From Cherax quadricarinatus (Eukaryota > Arthropoda > Malacostraca > Decapoda > Parastacidae): 64,000 bases of DNA. The notes beneath the pieces are model-generated. The model was given only the letters and a program-made list of their open reading frames with translations, did not search any database and was not told the DNA's origin. Location: positions 23,952,845 through 24,016,844 of the forward strand of contig NC_091323.1 in the NCBI RefSeq assembly GCF_038502225.1, given 5' to 3'. The first letter of the stretch is position 1; every line of letters starts with the position of its first letter. A program made the position numbers and the translations under genes. Shown one piece after another: positions 23,541 through 36,190 of the stretch.

Positions 23541-24850
23541 AGGTGTTACAATACCAAGAAAGCGACTTACACACATATCCTTAACAAATTATTAATGACA
23601 GATTAAGTGGCAGGCGATTAACAAATGTGATGTCAATAATCAAGCAAAGTAAGGTATGAACTGCTGTAGATGAAATGAAAGACTTACTGAGCACCTAGAA
23701 AACAATGAATACAGATGTGGAAGGTTGTGTTTACAAATCTTACAGAGAAACGAACAAACTTCTACTTAGATTAACAGTATAGTGTCCTATGTTCCTTAAT
23801 AGTTTTTAATTTTGTAATAGATAATAGGTTTCTATCAGACGGGGAGGTATCAGAGGTGCGGATGCTGGCCGGACCGTCCGAGTGAACGCCCTCAGCACCC
23901 AACGCTTAACCTCACCCTCCACCTTCCAGCCTCCCATTCCCAAGCAGCAGTAACTCCAGCTCTGCTGCAAGGCAGCCTCTGAAGCTCTCGTAGTTAATGA
24001 ACCTCTACCTTTAATAGAATAATCGACGATAGCCTCGTTGTCTCCCAGCTCAGGATGACAGATTTCAGCACAATATATGAACCCAATACTGCGTTATGGA
24101 ATACGACAGAAAAACATAGGAAGCTTGTTTCCACTGTGTAACTATCATACAGAAACAGGATAGCAAAACCATGTTGCTGTATCGAAGCCTGTTAAATAAA
24201 AAAAAAAATCTCACTGCTCGTTGGCCTTAACCCCCTACATTCCTTACACGCTCTCCTGCGTATCTTATAATTCGTGAGTAACATCTTAACCTCCCAATTG
24301 CTTTTATTATTTCTCTCCTCACCTTTGTTATTGCTTCCCTCTCCATTATTTTTCTCCTTTTCTTTATTATTTCCTTCGCATCCACTACTTATCAACTCCC
24401 CTTCATTATTACTCTCCACTGATGAATCTCCAGATCCTGAAAGTGGTTTTGCTAGATTAGTCTTCAGTATGAAGCAAAAGTTTGCCAGACGTCTTAAAAA
24501 ATTATATCGTCAACTTACAGCAAATCAGTTGACAACAAACTGGCATCTGAGAGTGTAAATTAGACAAAAATGTACACTTAGTTGTTTTTCAGATTCACTG
24601 TTAGTTTTATTCAGTCTAAATTCTAGAAATGTCACTGTAGAGGACATGATAAAGGCAAAAATATTATAAAAAAGTACTGAGTGACCTTTGTGTAGATACA
24701 TTCTTATTATCACAGTAACTTGAGTTGTGATGAAAGAATCTGCACAAATGCAGTATAATGCGATCCTTTCCTGATTAGGTTTCGTCCACACATTGGGCTT
24801 TGTCAAGTCACAAAAGGATCTTCCTGAGCAGATGTTCATGTCTATATAAG
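23541..24850. other. No recognised gene
   Basis: A GC-rich patch (23860-23990, ending GCAAGGCAGCCTCTGAAGC) stands out from the AT-rich surroundings but lacks clear splice sites. A C/T-rich stretch at 24280-24420 produces a spurious minus frame. Confidence 0.45.
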
Positions 24851-25160
24851 TTTACCAGGACGGGTCCTGGCCCAGGTCTTCTCCATGTGATGACCCGGCA
24901 GTGGCTCCCGAAGGAGTGTCAAGTTCGTACAAGTGATGTACTGTTTACAGCCCTATGGCAGGGGCACGGTGAACATTCATGTTAAGTGGAGTACCTTTTA
25001 CAGACCTATGGCGGGTGCAGCCCCATGTCACAGGCACAGTGAGCCGTCTTTGTGTCAAGTGGAGTACTATGCCGTATGGCGGGGCAGCCCTATAACAATT
25101 ATTCGGTGACTCAACTCAAGCTGAGTCATTCCTGGTACTCAGGCCGCAGCCCGAGTGCTA
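24851..25160. repeat. R1-related block with internal duplications
   Basis: 24855-24915 resembles family R1 (GGTGATGACCCGGCAGTGGC-like). It is followed by three imperfect copies of a phrase of about 85 bp, 'GTACTGTTTACAGCCCTATGGCRGGGGCACGGTGA'. Confidence 0.5.
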
Positions 25161-25526
25161 GAACGCCTCAGGAGATTCTCTGGAGGTAACCAGGATTCAT
25201 TTAAGAAGATACAGGATAATTATATACAACGCAGTAGGCTTTATCTAAGGCTTGGTAAAGCCCATTTTGTGGGTGAAATGCCGTCAATAAAAAATTCATA
25301 TACTAACTGCATTTGTGTCTCTTCACCCTCGGGTCGATATTTGTACCATTACCTACCCAGAATTTATTCAGGTTACCTGCATAGGAAGCACGTTGGTGTA
25401 GCAACTCCAGGAGAGGAAAAACAGTGTCGAGTGTGTGGAGAGAAAAACACCCTCATCCATTATATCCGTGAATATAAAATCAAGACCACTAACATTGATG
25501 AAGTATACATGCTCACTGCAACGTAA
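25155..25526 (+). pseudogene. LINE ORF2 C-terminal fragment with damaged zinc motif
   Basis: A 123-codon frame. Residues near its end read CRVCGEKNTLIHYIREY. This is the C-x2-C-x7-H-x4-C layout found at the C-terminus of L1/Tx1/I-type ORF2 proteins, but the last Cys is Tyr here. LINE-C's own ORF2 has the intact version (CRACGSMETILHAVYFC). The preceding SRLYLRLGKAHF phrase fits too. It is likely a relic of another LINE family. Confidence 0.45.
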
Positions 25527-25539
25527 TTTCATAACACTA

Positions 25540-27940
25540 CAAAAAGTATGCAGGATCTTCTGAAATTAGATCAAAATAATTATGGGTATAAATGGTTTAA
25601 AATACCGAAGGGTTGATAAAAAAAAATCAAAAGCTATTTCAGGCTTTTGAAATGCTTGTTCTCTAAGCGAAACGTAGTCTTAGTCCAGCGTCTATTCTGC
25701 CTTTGTGTCTTTGTCTTGTAAAGGTGATGTTGCAAAAGTCGTTATACCTGAATAATGAAGTAGTTAAGAATGGATTTGATGTCGTAAATGCCGTGTGAAG
25801 TACTTGGGCTAAAATATACTGTTTTTGTGTCGGCCTTCACAGTTACAGGATGAGTGACGCTGCAGAGTACACTCGCTCCTCTGGGCAAGATATTAAAAAT
25901 CTTAAATCTCTCCTTTGTTTCATCTACCACTACCAGTCACCATTTCTTCCTCGGAATTTCTTCTCTTCATTCTGAAATTTTTAGTTTTTTTAATTATATT
26001 TTAAGTACTGTGAGTTAATTCTTTCATTAACCAGCCCTACAGTATATCCTCTGCATTTGCATCATCCACTCTCACAACAAACACCAGCAACAACAAACAT
26101 AACAGTGGTAGAAACACACAAAAGCGCCCAACACTGGTAACATCAAACACACACACACACAGATACACAACAAAGAATACATAAGCTCGAATTCACAAAA
26201 AAAATTATCAAAAATTATGACCATTCAGTTACCACTACAACACTCAACCACACATCATTTTTCTCTCTCTTACACAATTTCTATAAACTCGTCATTTCAC
26301 TTACTTTTGCGGTATGAACGCATACCACATGGACACATACTCATTTTTCTCATCAACTATCATTTAGAACTTTTCTTAACGACTTCAAAACTTATCAAGA
26401 CTCCCTGATCAAGTTCCATGGCATCAGTGTGGCCCAGTTTTGTATGAAGGCAGGGCGTACAGGTCACTCAGCTGTGTATAAACACCTGGTATCCTGAATC
26501 AAACACAGCTGATTTTAATCATAAAATTGTCAGGTTGTATACGCTGCTTGACTGGGGTTATGGTGTAGATAAGACACATATGAACAGTTTAAGACATTTC
26601 CTTAACAAATGTCTTGAACTGTACATAAGTGTTTTTATCTACATATGCCGCTTGTTTTTCATTCCTTTAACACAGCATTAATCACCAAATTCATTATTAT
26701 TATTCTGCTTAACGATCTACTGGATCTGTGTTTGCTTTGATGTCCTTTTAGCAGTGCGAAATCAGTGCGATACAGATAAACTGATTAAAGATCGCTCACA
26801 ATGGTGGAACCGGTCACACCAGAGTGAAGCTCATCCACGAACTTGATACATTCCTTTGTCACTAAGGTCACGTTGGAGGACAAGCGGCCTCCCTCCTTCA
26901 CGATACACCATTACACATGTTTATTTCAACAGCTGGAACAAACTATGAAGACTAATACTATATTTAAACAAGAGAAGACAAAGCTTGCAGAGGAACCAAG
27001 GACAGGTGAAACGAGTCTGGGATGGAGTTAATATTTTCGTCGTCCACCCGAGTCAATCCGACACTCGAGAACGACACATGATCACTGACATCTTGTTTCC
27101 TCAAGGTCGCCCCAACTCAGCATATTCACAAGACCTGTAAAGCATCTGTTGTGGTTCTTGCTTCGTAAGGCAGACGCATTAAACGCTGATTCTGTTTTCA
27201 TTATTAACACCTAATATTTACATTTCTTATAAAATTTGTAAGCTAATTCCATGTCCAATGAGTTCTACTGTGCATCATTAAATGCTGATACATTATAGTT
27301 CATGCTGCTAATCTCTCATTCTAATGATATCCGGAAGTGAGTCAAGAGAGTTTTTTGTGAAGATGATATCTAGGTTGTAGAGGTGGGTGAGTCCGCCACC
27401 TGGGCCCCATTAAATGCCGAGCCAGGCGTCAATGACCCCTCCGACACATCACTATCCCCAAGAAATGTATATCCCTCAATGTATATACACTGAGAGTTGA
27501 TCATACTCCATATTTTAGGGATTAAAATATTCAAAACTCTGATTTACAGTTGACAGACCTTATACCTTATAACCAGTCATCATCGCACTGTCGAACACCA
27601 CTAGGGAATTAGAGACAGTCATAAATGTCTTAGATCGTCAGGCCCGTTACTCGGCATTCGTAAAAGCAAGTCTAAAACTAGATTTGCTGACTAGGTATTA
27701 CATAATAAGATATTTTGAGTTTAAGGTCAAAGAGTCAAAAGTCAGACAACGAGAGTGATAAAGACTACTCTGGTAACCAGTCAGAGACGTGCCACAAGCT
27801 CTACAACACGTCTCATGACTAATAATTCATGACCTATACGACCCCAGCCTATCACACTGTGAAGTTGCTCCACCCATACCCGTCTACTTGAGATGAAATA
27901 TAAGTGTGAAACAAGAAGTACCTCGTTCCCTCACCATGTG
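25540..27940. other. AT-rich non-coding stretch
   Basis: No coding signal. A 16-bp imperfect hairpin at 26591-26629 (one mismatch) sits beside AAGACACATATGAACAG (about 26571-26587), which resembles the AAGACACATATGCAACAG phrase of the 400-bp array unit. GTATATACACTGAGAG at 27481 resembles the palindrome at 35225. Confidence 0.5.
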
Positions 27941-27944
27941 AAGG

Positions 27945-28115
27945 AGTGGATTTTATTTTGATCAGGGGAAAGTGTTGAACTTGTAAGGGTCATATAGCGC
28001 TCCAGGGAATGGGAGGTATTCAAGTTCGATCCAAGGAAGAGAAGGATAGTTCCAATTTCTTAGATCAAAAGCCCCTTGCCAGCATCACTGCACTTCCCTT
28101 GAAGGCGGGGGAAAA
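27945..28115 (-). mobile_element. SINE copy, diverged subfamily
   Basis: Contains CATATAGCGCTCCAGGGAATGGGAGGTATTCAAG and ATCAAAAGCCCCTTGCCAGCATCA, the SINE body with a subfamily-specific middle. The tail is eroded. Confidence 0.65.
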
Positions 28116-28299
28116 GGGGGTTGACTTGCAATACAAGGAGATGAGGTGGGTCCTAGACCGTTATTATGTTCACAAAAAGCCACAAAACCTGCATAGCCCC
28201 AAACTTTACCAGCGTTCTCAGTGAACCCCAAAATCTTCACTGAGACTCCTCAGTATGTAGCAAGACAACAGAATGCCCACCAAATAGTGATATACAGAA

Positions 28300-29165
28300 G
28301 AATCAAGAGTGAAGTACTCGTATATAGACGAAGTCAAGAAAAAAGTAAATCTGAAAGAACTGTTAGCAGAGGAAAGCGCTGAAATCCTAGCAATTACTTA
28401 GATGAAGCTAACAGGTGCAGAAATCCCAGGGTGGTACCAAATAATAAGAAAGCAAATGAAAACTAATGATCAGAAACCAGTGGAAAGTTGAAGAATTGGG
28501 AAACCTGGACAGAAGGGCATCAACAGATTTGACAGCAGGTACCATAATGTCTGAGACAAACGTGATAGTGGCAGTGGTAAATAACCCCTTCCCTCTCCAT
28601 CAAAGAATAAAGGCCTAACTAATAAATACAATAACACCATCACAGTGCGAACAAGAAGAATCAGAGCTGAACTACAGATACTAGAAGATTTTAACTATAA
28701 GGTAACTGAGTGGGTGAAATTGCCCCCTAATGTCCTCTTCTCTCCCATCCAAAGGAAACGTAGAAACATGGAGACAAAAACTCCTATAGGTAACAGTGAA
28801 GAAGTTTCTCAGTCAACATGCAAAGGATACACCAAGATTGAAAGAGATAAGCCAATAAGCATGCATTATGGGAAGAGATTTAAGGAACTGAAAATGACGA
28901 AGATAGCAGAAGGGAGAGCTTCGGGAGACTTGATTATGACATACACAATTTTAGGTGGAATTGATAAAGTATATAGTGATAAACTGTTAGAGAACCAGAC
29001 ACAGGTGGAAACAGAAAGATAGATGAGTCAGTGGGGTACTACGACACATTTCTTTAGTCTAAGGGTAGTTGAAAAACTGAATGAATTAGGCGAGAAAGTG
29101 GTAGCAGCAAATTTAATATACCGGTTCAAAAGTACTTATGATGACGTCTAAGAAGCCATAAATCA
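28300..29165 (+). mobile_element. LINE-A relic, strongly decayed
   Basis: The endonuclease region is still recognisable in pieces (AEILAITxMKLTGAEIPGWYQ-like near 28380-28440). The C-terminal region is too (FKELKMTKIAEGRASGDLIM, YTILGGIDKVYSDKL at 28860-29020). Large deletions separate them and stops abound. It is older than the copies at 19-20 and 31 kb. Confidence 0.6.
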
Positions 29166-29650
29166 ATAATGTAGGTCAAAATATGTTTAAAAGGCACGGT
29201 CAGGAACTGAGACTCGATCCCTACACATACAAATAACCGAGTACGCGCATGGTGTTTAGCTGTAAAAAGGAATTATTAGCCGGGAATTGTAAGAGAAAAA
29301 AAAAAAGAAATGACCATCAGGTTTCCGTGCTCGCCCTCTCATGGAAGGAGCTACGCAACAATGTTCTCAGAAAGAGGAGCTTCGTGTGGAAGGGTTTTGT
29401 CTGGGGTTAATGTGAAAGGAACATTTCCACGTGAGATAGTCATAAATGTCAAGGGCGATGGGGAGGAAAGGGAGTCAGTAGAGATGAGGATTCCTCATAA
29501 ATTATCTTATTGGAAGGGTGTGGGCATTTTTTTCCTCGCACGACCTGATGATTAAAATATTTCCTACAAAGTTTTGTAGAATACGATATACACACATACA
29601 GACATGCACGCTCACACACATGCATGCACATAATACAACAAACACAAACA
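29166..29650. other. No recognised gene
   Basis: The 81-codon frame at 29310-29555 has no recognisable domain. CA-rich sequence precedes the next LINE-A end. Confidence 0.4.
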
Positions 29651-29722
29651 CAACCCCACACACACAAGGCGGGGCCAGGAGCTCTAAATCGACCCCTGCA
29701 ACTACATACAGGTGAGTACACA
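29651..29722 (+). mobile_element. LINE-A 3' tip
   Basis: AAGGCGGGGCCAGGAGCT through ACAGGTGAGTACACACAC, the last 60-70 bases of LINE-A. CA-rich sequence lies on both sides. Confidence 0.75.
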
Positions 29723-29739
29723 CACTTGGAAATATTTTT

Positions 29740-30418
29740 TTAGAGAAAGCCGCACAGACTTAAAGCTGGCAAATCCTGTCCTACTAAGTTGCTGGAGTCT
29801 TGCGGCATTCAAAGATGAAAGACAAGGCTGGGTGGATTGTACTTTCTTAATACAGTACCACACTAGAGATTACTTCAGTAATAAGAATAACAGGCTGGGT
29901 TTAAAGGCAATGTACTCCAATGACTCAGGAAACATCTGAAAGACAGAAGGCAAACAGTAAGGAATGAGGCATCAGCATGGAAAAGAGTAATGAGTGGGGC
30001 TCCGCAAGAATTGATACTATTCCTAATATTCGTCAGCGACCTAACAGAAGGGAATGAGTATTTTGTGTCTTTGTTTGCTGATGTAAAACTATAATGAGAA
30101 TAAGAACAAGAACGGACCATGGTAAGCTTCTGGGAGATCTCACACTGCAGATGCGAAAAAAAGCAAGTGGTTTCTTGAGTTCAATAGAAAAAAAATACAC
30201 ATGATGCGATCTGAGAAAGGTAAGAGCAGACAAGACGCAGAGAAAAGCTGCAATATATCAGAGAGAGAAAAGAACCTGGAACTAATATGAGACCAAACAT
30301 AAAGTCAGAATTGCCCTTAAACAATAAAATGTCAGCAGTATATACAAAATTATCATACCTCAGAACATTATTCAGGAACTGAACAAGGAAATTATCAGGA
30401 TTTTATGTGGACATATGC
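29740..30418 (+). mobile_element. LINE-A RT relic, first part
   Basis: Around 29995-30095 the reading SGAPQELILFLIFVSDLTEG and LFADVKL corresponds to RT motifs B and C with a lost Asp codon and a frameshift. The piece is split from its continuation (30612-30696; HLVKHMQKLEKVKKYATRLV-like) by a SINE. Confidence 0.7.
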
Positions 30419-30611
30419 TAAATCAGTGAACCCCTCAAGGAAGGTTCCTTGATGTTGGTGAGGGACTCTTGATTTAGGGAATTGTATCTGTGCTCCAGTT
30501 CCCCGAATTAAGCCTGAATGCCTTCCACATCCCCTTCCCCAGGCGCTGTATAATCCTCCGGGTTTAGCGCTTCCCCCTTGATTATAATAATAATAATAAT
30601 AAATCAGTGAA
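30419..30611 (+). mobile_element. SINE copy with perfect 12-bp target-site duplication
   Basis: TAAATCAGTGAA flanks the body on both sides (30419-30430 and 30600-30611). Body 30431-30599, starting CCCCTCAAGGAAGG and ending TTGATTATAATAATAATAA. This copy defines the family ends, length (about 169 bp) and direction of the ATA tail. It landed inside a LINE-A relic, so it is younger than that relic. Confidence 0.94.
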
Positions 30612-30696
30612 TACACGGTCCCGGGATGGAACCCAACATCTGGTCAAGCATATGCAGAAACTCGAAAAGGTTAAAAAAGTATGCAACTAGATTAGT

Positions 30697-31592
30697 ACTC
30701 AGAGGTGTCCCTATTCGCAGATGATGTGAAGTTGATGAGAAGAATTAAATCGGATGAGGATCAGGCAGGACTACAAAGAGACCTGGACAGGCTGGATACG
30801 TGGTACAGCAACTGGCTTCTCGAATTCAACCCTGCCAAATGCAAAGTCATGAAGATTGGGGAAGGGCAAAGAAGACCCCAGACAGAGTATAGGATAGGTG
30901 GACAACGACTACAAACCTCACTCAAGGAGAAAGATCAATGGGTGACCATAACACCGAGCACGTCTCCGGAGGTACGCATCAACCAGATAAGTGCTGCAGC
31001 ATATGGGCGCCTGGCAAACCTGAGAATAGCGTTCCGATACCTTAATAAGGAATCGTTCAAGACACTGTACACTGTGTACGTTAGGCCCATGCAGCACCAG
31101 TTTGGAACCCACACCTTGTCAAGCAAGCCAAAGTTAGAGAAAGTACAGAGGTTTGCAACAAGGCTAGTTTCAGAGCTCAGGGGAATGTCCTACGATGAAA
31201 GGTTGAGGGAAATCGGACTGACAACACTGGAGGACAGAAGGGTCAGGGGAGACATGATAACGACATACAAGATACTGCGGGGAATAGACAAGGTGGACAG
31301 AGACAGGATGTTCCAGATAGAGGACACAGAAACAAGGGGTCACAATTGGAAGTTGAAGACTCAGACGAGTCACAGGGATGTTAAGAAATATTTCTTAAGT
31401 CATAGAGTCGTCAGGCAGTGGAATAGCCTAGCAAGTGACATAGTGGAGGCAGGAACCATACACAGCTTTAAGACGAGGTATGACAAAGCTCAGGAAGCAG
31501 AGAGAGACGACCTAGTAGCGATCAGTGAAGAGGCGGGGCCAGGAGCTGAGTCTCGACCCCTGCAACCACAATTAGGTGAGTACACACACACA
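30697..31592 (+). mobile_element. LINE-A 3' copy, uninterrupted frame
   Basis: A 5'-truncated copy that begins at RT motif C and reaches the family 3' end CAATTAGGTGAGTACACACAC. The absence of internal stops makes it one of the younger copies. Its 5' edge is fused to the older relic at about 30697. Confidence 0.92.
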
Positions 31593-31757
31593 CATATTTA
31601 CATACGAACCCGAGGAATGTTAAAAAAGCAGACAATGTTGAAGGTTAAGGTGGTGGTTGTGGTAAGCCTTTCACTGAGGATTCCCAAGGCTTGTCTCACT
31701 ACGTGGGCGTCGGGAGGGTACGGCAGGATGGCAGGAAATTTCTTGGGCCTGACGTAA
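30705..31757 (+). pseudogene. LINE-A ORF2 C-terminal third (open frame)
   Basis: The 350-codon frame starts at LFADDVKLMRR (motif C, Asp-Asp intact), continues with LDTWYSNWLLEFNPAKCKVM and INQISAAAYGRLANLR, and reaches VVRQWNSLASDIVEAGTIHS and LQPQLGEY. The last family residues are encoded by the terminal bases of the element. The frame then runs on through (CA)n (THTH) into unrelated DNA and stops at 31757. A short lesion around residue 130 changes PILEY to PMQHQ. Without an N-terminus it cannot act as a transposase source. Confidence 0.9.
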
Positions 31758-34147
31758 GAGTTCAAAAAAGACTGACTTCTGCTTTTTGGTTCTACAATTG
31801 GTTGAAGGTTACATGACTTCATCTACTAGAAAATAATGACCTTATTTTACTTATACACAAAGTTTCAATACATTATTAAAACTCCTCTCAGGGGCGGCGC
31901 CAGAATTTCTATATACTGGAGACTTAGGGTGGTTGTCTAAATGGATTTTTTGGGGTGAGGAAATTGCGGGGGGGGGGGGGAGTCATCCCCTCCAAGGCCC
32001 CACTTGGCGCTCCCTCCCTGAATCTTCTCAAGATAGCGTTACACAGTCTGTCCTCTAAATATATTTGCTTGTGTCACGTCCATAACAGTTCGTTGATTTG
32101 TGATCGATCTAAACATCTACAAAAAATAAATATTAGTTATTTAGGTATAAGTTATGTATAGTCAATAACCAATAACAAAATAACACAGGGCAGCCCTTAC
32201 GTCTAGCAGTGCGAGACAAAGAGTGTCTTAGAGAGTTGGTATTCCTATACTCGCGATTGAAGTTGGAGGATGGCCCTTGTACAATACTGTTACGATAAGA
32301 AATTCTTACCTTTATTAGCAGCTGTTCCCTTCGGGGTTAGCTCTTCCCTATGAATCTAATAATATTAACACCTGTCAATGAATGCTTCACTCGCAGACTT
32401 ATGCCCCGTCATCAGCGATACCTACACGACACGCCCTACAAGGATTGATACATAAAATCCAATGAGAAATTTTTTGAACGTGTAGAAGAGAATGTGTTAC
32501 ATGAGTAGTACTGAGGTTACTGCAGCAACTAATGAGTGATCTAGCGGTAGTTAATGAGTGGTTTGTTGATAATTACTGAGTTGTTGGCGGTAGTTATTAA
32601 CCGGTTTAATAATAGTTACTGATTAGTCTAGTGGTAGTTACTGTGGTGTGGTGGTACTTACTGTTTGTTCTGGCGGGCCATACAAAGCAACCACTGGCTC
32701 ACCGGCGTTGAACTCGGTGGTCTGAGTGATATTAGGGTACTACATATGGTCCTCGGGTTCACTACCTGTGGGAGAGTTGAAATCTCCTAACTCCGTGCAT
32801 CACGCCTGGCAGGGATCATTGCTTACCAAGGAAGGTATGAGATAACACTTTAGCAGCCAAAACTGAAAACCTTTTCATTGTGCTGTCCTTCAATGCAGTT
32901 GCTGAATGACCAAACAAATTTATATACATGTTCGATGTTAATCATAATAAAAAATTAACTATGCTTTATGTTTAAGAGTAAATGTTATTTGGAATATGAA
33001 ATACATGTTTTGGTTTTATTTATAATATACACATTTAAAAGATTAAAGACAAGATCTGCAATCATAGTAAATATGAACTACATTAATTAACTGTATATAA
33101 ATTTCTTCTATAAATCGAGTACATATTGAAGTTGGTGGTGCTGGATCACTTTGAATCAGAATAGTAATTAAAGTGTTAACTGTAATTAGAAAATAATTTG
33201 AGGATAAATTATGGTTACCATTTTTGGGCTGAGATTAGTTAATATAATACAACGCCGTCGTAACGTAAGCCAAACAAACATAAGTTCAAGAGTAACGAGG
33301 ATTGTAATAGATTATACCTGATCCTCTTATTTCATTTTAAGACGAAGACAGAGGGAGAGGCAGAGATAAGCAGTTGAAAACGGTGCAGGACCCACAATAA
33401 CTTACAATAGCTGGCTTTCAAAATGTCTTGATATAAAAAGAAAATTATAATTTTAATAATATAGGCACAGATGGGTAATTTTTAATAATGCAAACACTGC
33501 ATTATTAACAGCCGTGCTTCGTGTGAAGTATGTATATATATTATATTATTAATTTCGCCATTTCCTTGGGACTCATTAACGAAGGCTTGTCAACTTTGGC
33601 AAACGTCATTAGCATGTTGGCGAGAGCCTGGGAAAATACACTGAGAAGTGATACACCTCGTATACAGGTCGCTCCAACAATGAGGTCAAGTGTTATTAGT
33701 AATTAATATTGCTTAACAAGCTTAAGTAGTTTATGCTGTAAGTGTGACCTTCTAGGGGGGCAGTAGGGAAGGGATGGGAGACGGTGGCTAGGTTAATATA
33801 GTAGTCTCTGGGCTGGCAATAACTACGTGCATGATGTATGAAGGATACACTGCTTCTCAGAAGAAATGTTATTTCTTCCCAAGCTCGGGTCTTTATCATC
33901 CGAGACTGCTCATTGGAGCGTTTGGTAATTTGATCAACTTACCAGTCTACCCAGTAAGCACTTTTAAGATCACGCCATAAAATTTGTATATTTAATGACT
34001 GTTGGATCAGGTTAGTAGATTCTAGGCTGCTACTGGATGCCAAAAAATAGGTAAAATTTTATAATTAGGTTCATTAAAACAGAATTAGGAATCTTCAACC
34101 AAGACGTTCTAGCAGAAAAGAAACTTCAAACCAGTATAAGATATCGT

Positions 34148-34149
<2 letters not shown>
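31593..34149. other. AT-rich non-coding stretch
   Basis: Holds a G14 homopolymer (about 31967-31980) and a degenerate repeat of TAGTGGTAGTTACTGA-like phrases (32520-32660). A SINE 3'-end-like phrase GGGTTAGCTCTTCCCTATGA lies at 32334-32353. No coding signal. Confidence 0.5.
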
Positions 34150-34227
<78 letters not shown>

Positions 34228-34232
34228 GTGTA

Positions 34233-34289
<57 letters not shown>

Positions 34290-34321
34290 TATATATATAG
34301 ATATATATATATATATATATA
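34150..34321. repeat. (GT)n then (TA)n microsatellite
   Basis: GT tract (34150-34226) followed by TA tract with rare GATA-type interruptions (34231-34321). Confidence 0.97.
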
Positions 34322-34974
34322 ATCAGACTGGATTAATGGGTGCACTTTTTACGGTTTATCACCTTCTAAGAGAGCACCAACTTCTAGCGTGACGCATCAC
34401 TTTCTAACGGGCCCCATGACCTAATGAATCACAGCCTCTTCAAACGTGCCCTCACCTTTCCCCTTCCTTGGATCAAACTTGAATATCTCTCATTTACCAG
34501 TCGCTGTATGACCTCCGTAGGTCATACAGCGACTGTATGACTCCGTATGTATGACGACTGTATGACGCGCTTCTCTCTAGATATATTATTATTAACCTGC
34601 TCAACATCTTTTAACGGGGTCAAATGTCTTTATCAAGGCTCTATGATGTAACGAGTCCTATCTCCCATCTACTTGCAATTGCCCCTGCGTTTTCTAGCAG
34701 GTCATATCACCTACTAACGGGCCCCATCACCTAACCGTCCTAACGGGTCCCAACCCTCTCCCTCACGCAACACTCTCCGGACATTCACATCACTACCCAC
34801 GCGCCTCTAACTGCTCCGCAGATCTAACTCGTTCACCATCTCTGCAAAGTTTCTAATTCCACTTATATTTAAACTTACATTTCCATTAATGAATTAGTGC
34901 CACAGGTCATAAAAGCAGTATATAATAATAATAATGTGAGTCAATGGTACTATGTAGTGATCTTTCATGTTTTT
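34322..34974. other. SINE-like remnants, no gene
   Basis: TTCCTTGGATCAAACTTGAATA (34465-34486) matches the diverged SINE middle on the plus strand. CTAACGGGCCCCATCACCTAA-like phrases recur at 34403-34424 and 34715-34740. Confidence 0.4.
34499..34534. repeat. Perfect hairpin, 16-bp arms, 4-nt loop
   Basis: AGTCGCTGTATGACCT, loop CCGT, then its exact complement. Two partial further copies of GACTGTATGAC follow at once (34531-34567). Confidence 0.93.
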
Positions 34975-35100
34975 AAATGGGGGGAGGGAGTGGGTGAAAG
35001 TCGAGCTGGAGCAGGCCAACAGATGCTTAGTGGCCATCATCTGACTAAGACCTTCGCCAACAGACACAGTCCTCTTTCCTGACGAACAAAACACCACCTA
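34975..35100 (+). repeat. Dispersed repeat, family R2
   Basis: Starts with a G-rich TGGGGGGAGGGAGTGGGTG stretch and ends ACAGTCCTCTTTCCTGACGAACA. The same start and end phrases occur at 55018-55150, and in reverse near 63835-63935. Confidence 0.55.
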
Positions 35101-36000
35101 CTTGGATGGTAAGTTAATGGGGTTTAAAGCCTGTCGATTACACAAGGGTTATTAAGAGAGTGTGTAACCTGTTCACCACAAACCAAGAATACTTTAATCC
35201 CTAAAAATTTGTATTAAAGTAAACTCTCAGTGTATATACACTGAGAAATATCTCCTGGGTGTGTATATCCTGCTTCATCGCGATGAATGAGTTCATGTTA
35301 ATCTTCAGTATTAAAAGTGTGCGGGAATATTCCGTATCAGGTAGACCGGATGCGCACCTGATGTGAACATAATTGCCCGTTGAACAAGCCGTTTGGAAAT
35401 ACACAGACACGCATCAAATTACACAATAAAACAAGAGAAGTGGTTATTTTTTCCAACACATAATTTACTGTTGTGAAAGCCAGATATGTGTGACCTGAAC
35501 ATGAGTGGGACCCCGAACATAAGTGTGACCTTAACGAGGTGTGACACGAACAACTATGACTTGAGCACAAGTGTGACTTCAACATGTGACCTGAAAAATA
35601 TAAAAAAAATAACCCGTAATGACTATAAACAAAACGTGCAGCACGTATGACCGGCAAAATATAAAATTACAAACTACAAATTGAACTGAGAATCTTGCGT
35701 GAAGACTGACGAAGAAAGAATGTAATCACAGCGATCTTGAGGAACACACCAAAAAAAATGTTTACTTCATACGTGTAATAAATGATCCTCGAAGTGAGAA
35801 GGATGAGCCTCGGAATATTTTCTCTCACATTGTTTGGTATATATCACCAACATTATTTTGCTCGTGAGTGTTGCTTCTGCTTCTGCCTCCTCTTATTGGC
35901 TGAGCCATCGCCTTGGTCAAACTTTCCGAATTTCTCTTGAGTAATTTTAATGCAGTTTTCTTGTTTTGATATATATCTGTAATAAATTCTGGAAGTCATT
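35101..36000. other. No recognised gene
   Basis: Contains a perfect 22-bp palindrome, TCTCAGTGTATATACACTGAGA without its last two bases written out (35225-35246). A phrase of about 30 bp, ACATGAGTGGGACCCCGAACA-like, is loosely repeated at 35495-35590. Confidence 0.5.
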
Positions 36001-36066
36001 GGCCGCGTGGTCAGGTCCCAGACCATGCCTCCTGGTCGATGACCTGATCAATCAGACCGCACGTAG
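36001..36066 (-). mobile_element. LINE-B 3' fragment
   Basis: CGTGCGGTCTGATTGATCAG and GACCAGGAGGCATGGTCTGG on the minus strand match the LINE-B 3' region at 14.46-14.54 kb. Confidence 0.5.
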
Positions 36067-36074
36067 TCCACTGT

Positions 36075-36166
36075 AGTTCGTGTTGGTATATCTTTAGATT
36101 ATAGTATGTGTTGGTAAATCTATTGGTTAAAGCTTGTGTTGGCTTATAGGTCATGTTGGTTAATCT
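36075..36166. repeat. LINE-C target-site duplication, left copy
   Basis: 92 bp beginning AGTTCGTGTTGGTATATC and ending CATGTTGGTTAATCT. It is identical base for base to 41947-42038. Confidence 0.97.
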
Positions 36167-36190
36167 ATTGATTTTTTTTTTTTTTTTTTT

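Noticed and set aside
24274..24558. 94-codon L/S/P-rich plus frame
   Set aside because: Derived from a CT-rich stretch, with no domain and no promoter or splice context.
36141..36190. Treating the T-run as an independent poly(T) microsatellite
   Set aside because: It lies four bases from the duplication edge and follows an AATAAA signal on the minus strand, so it is the LINE-C poly(A) tail.
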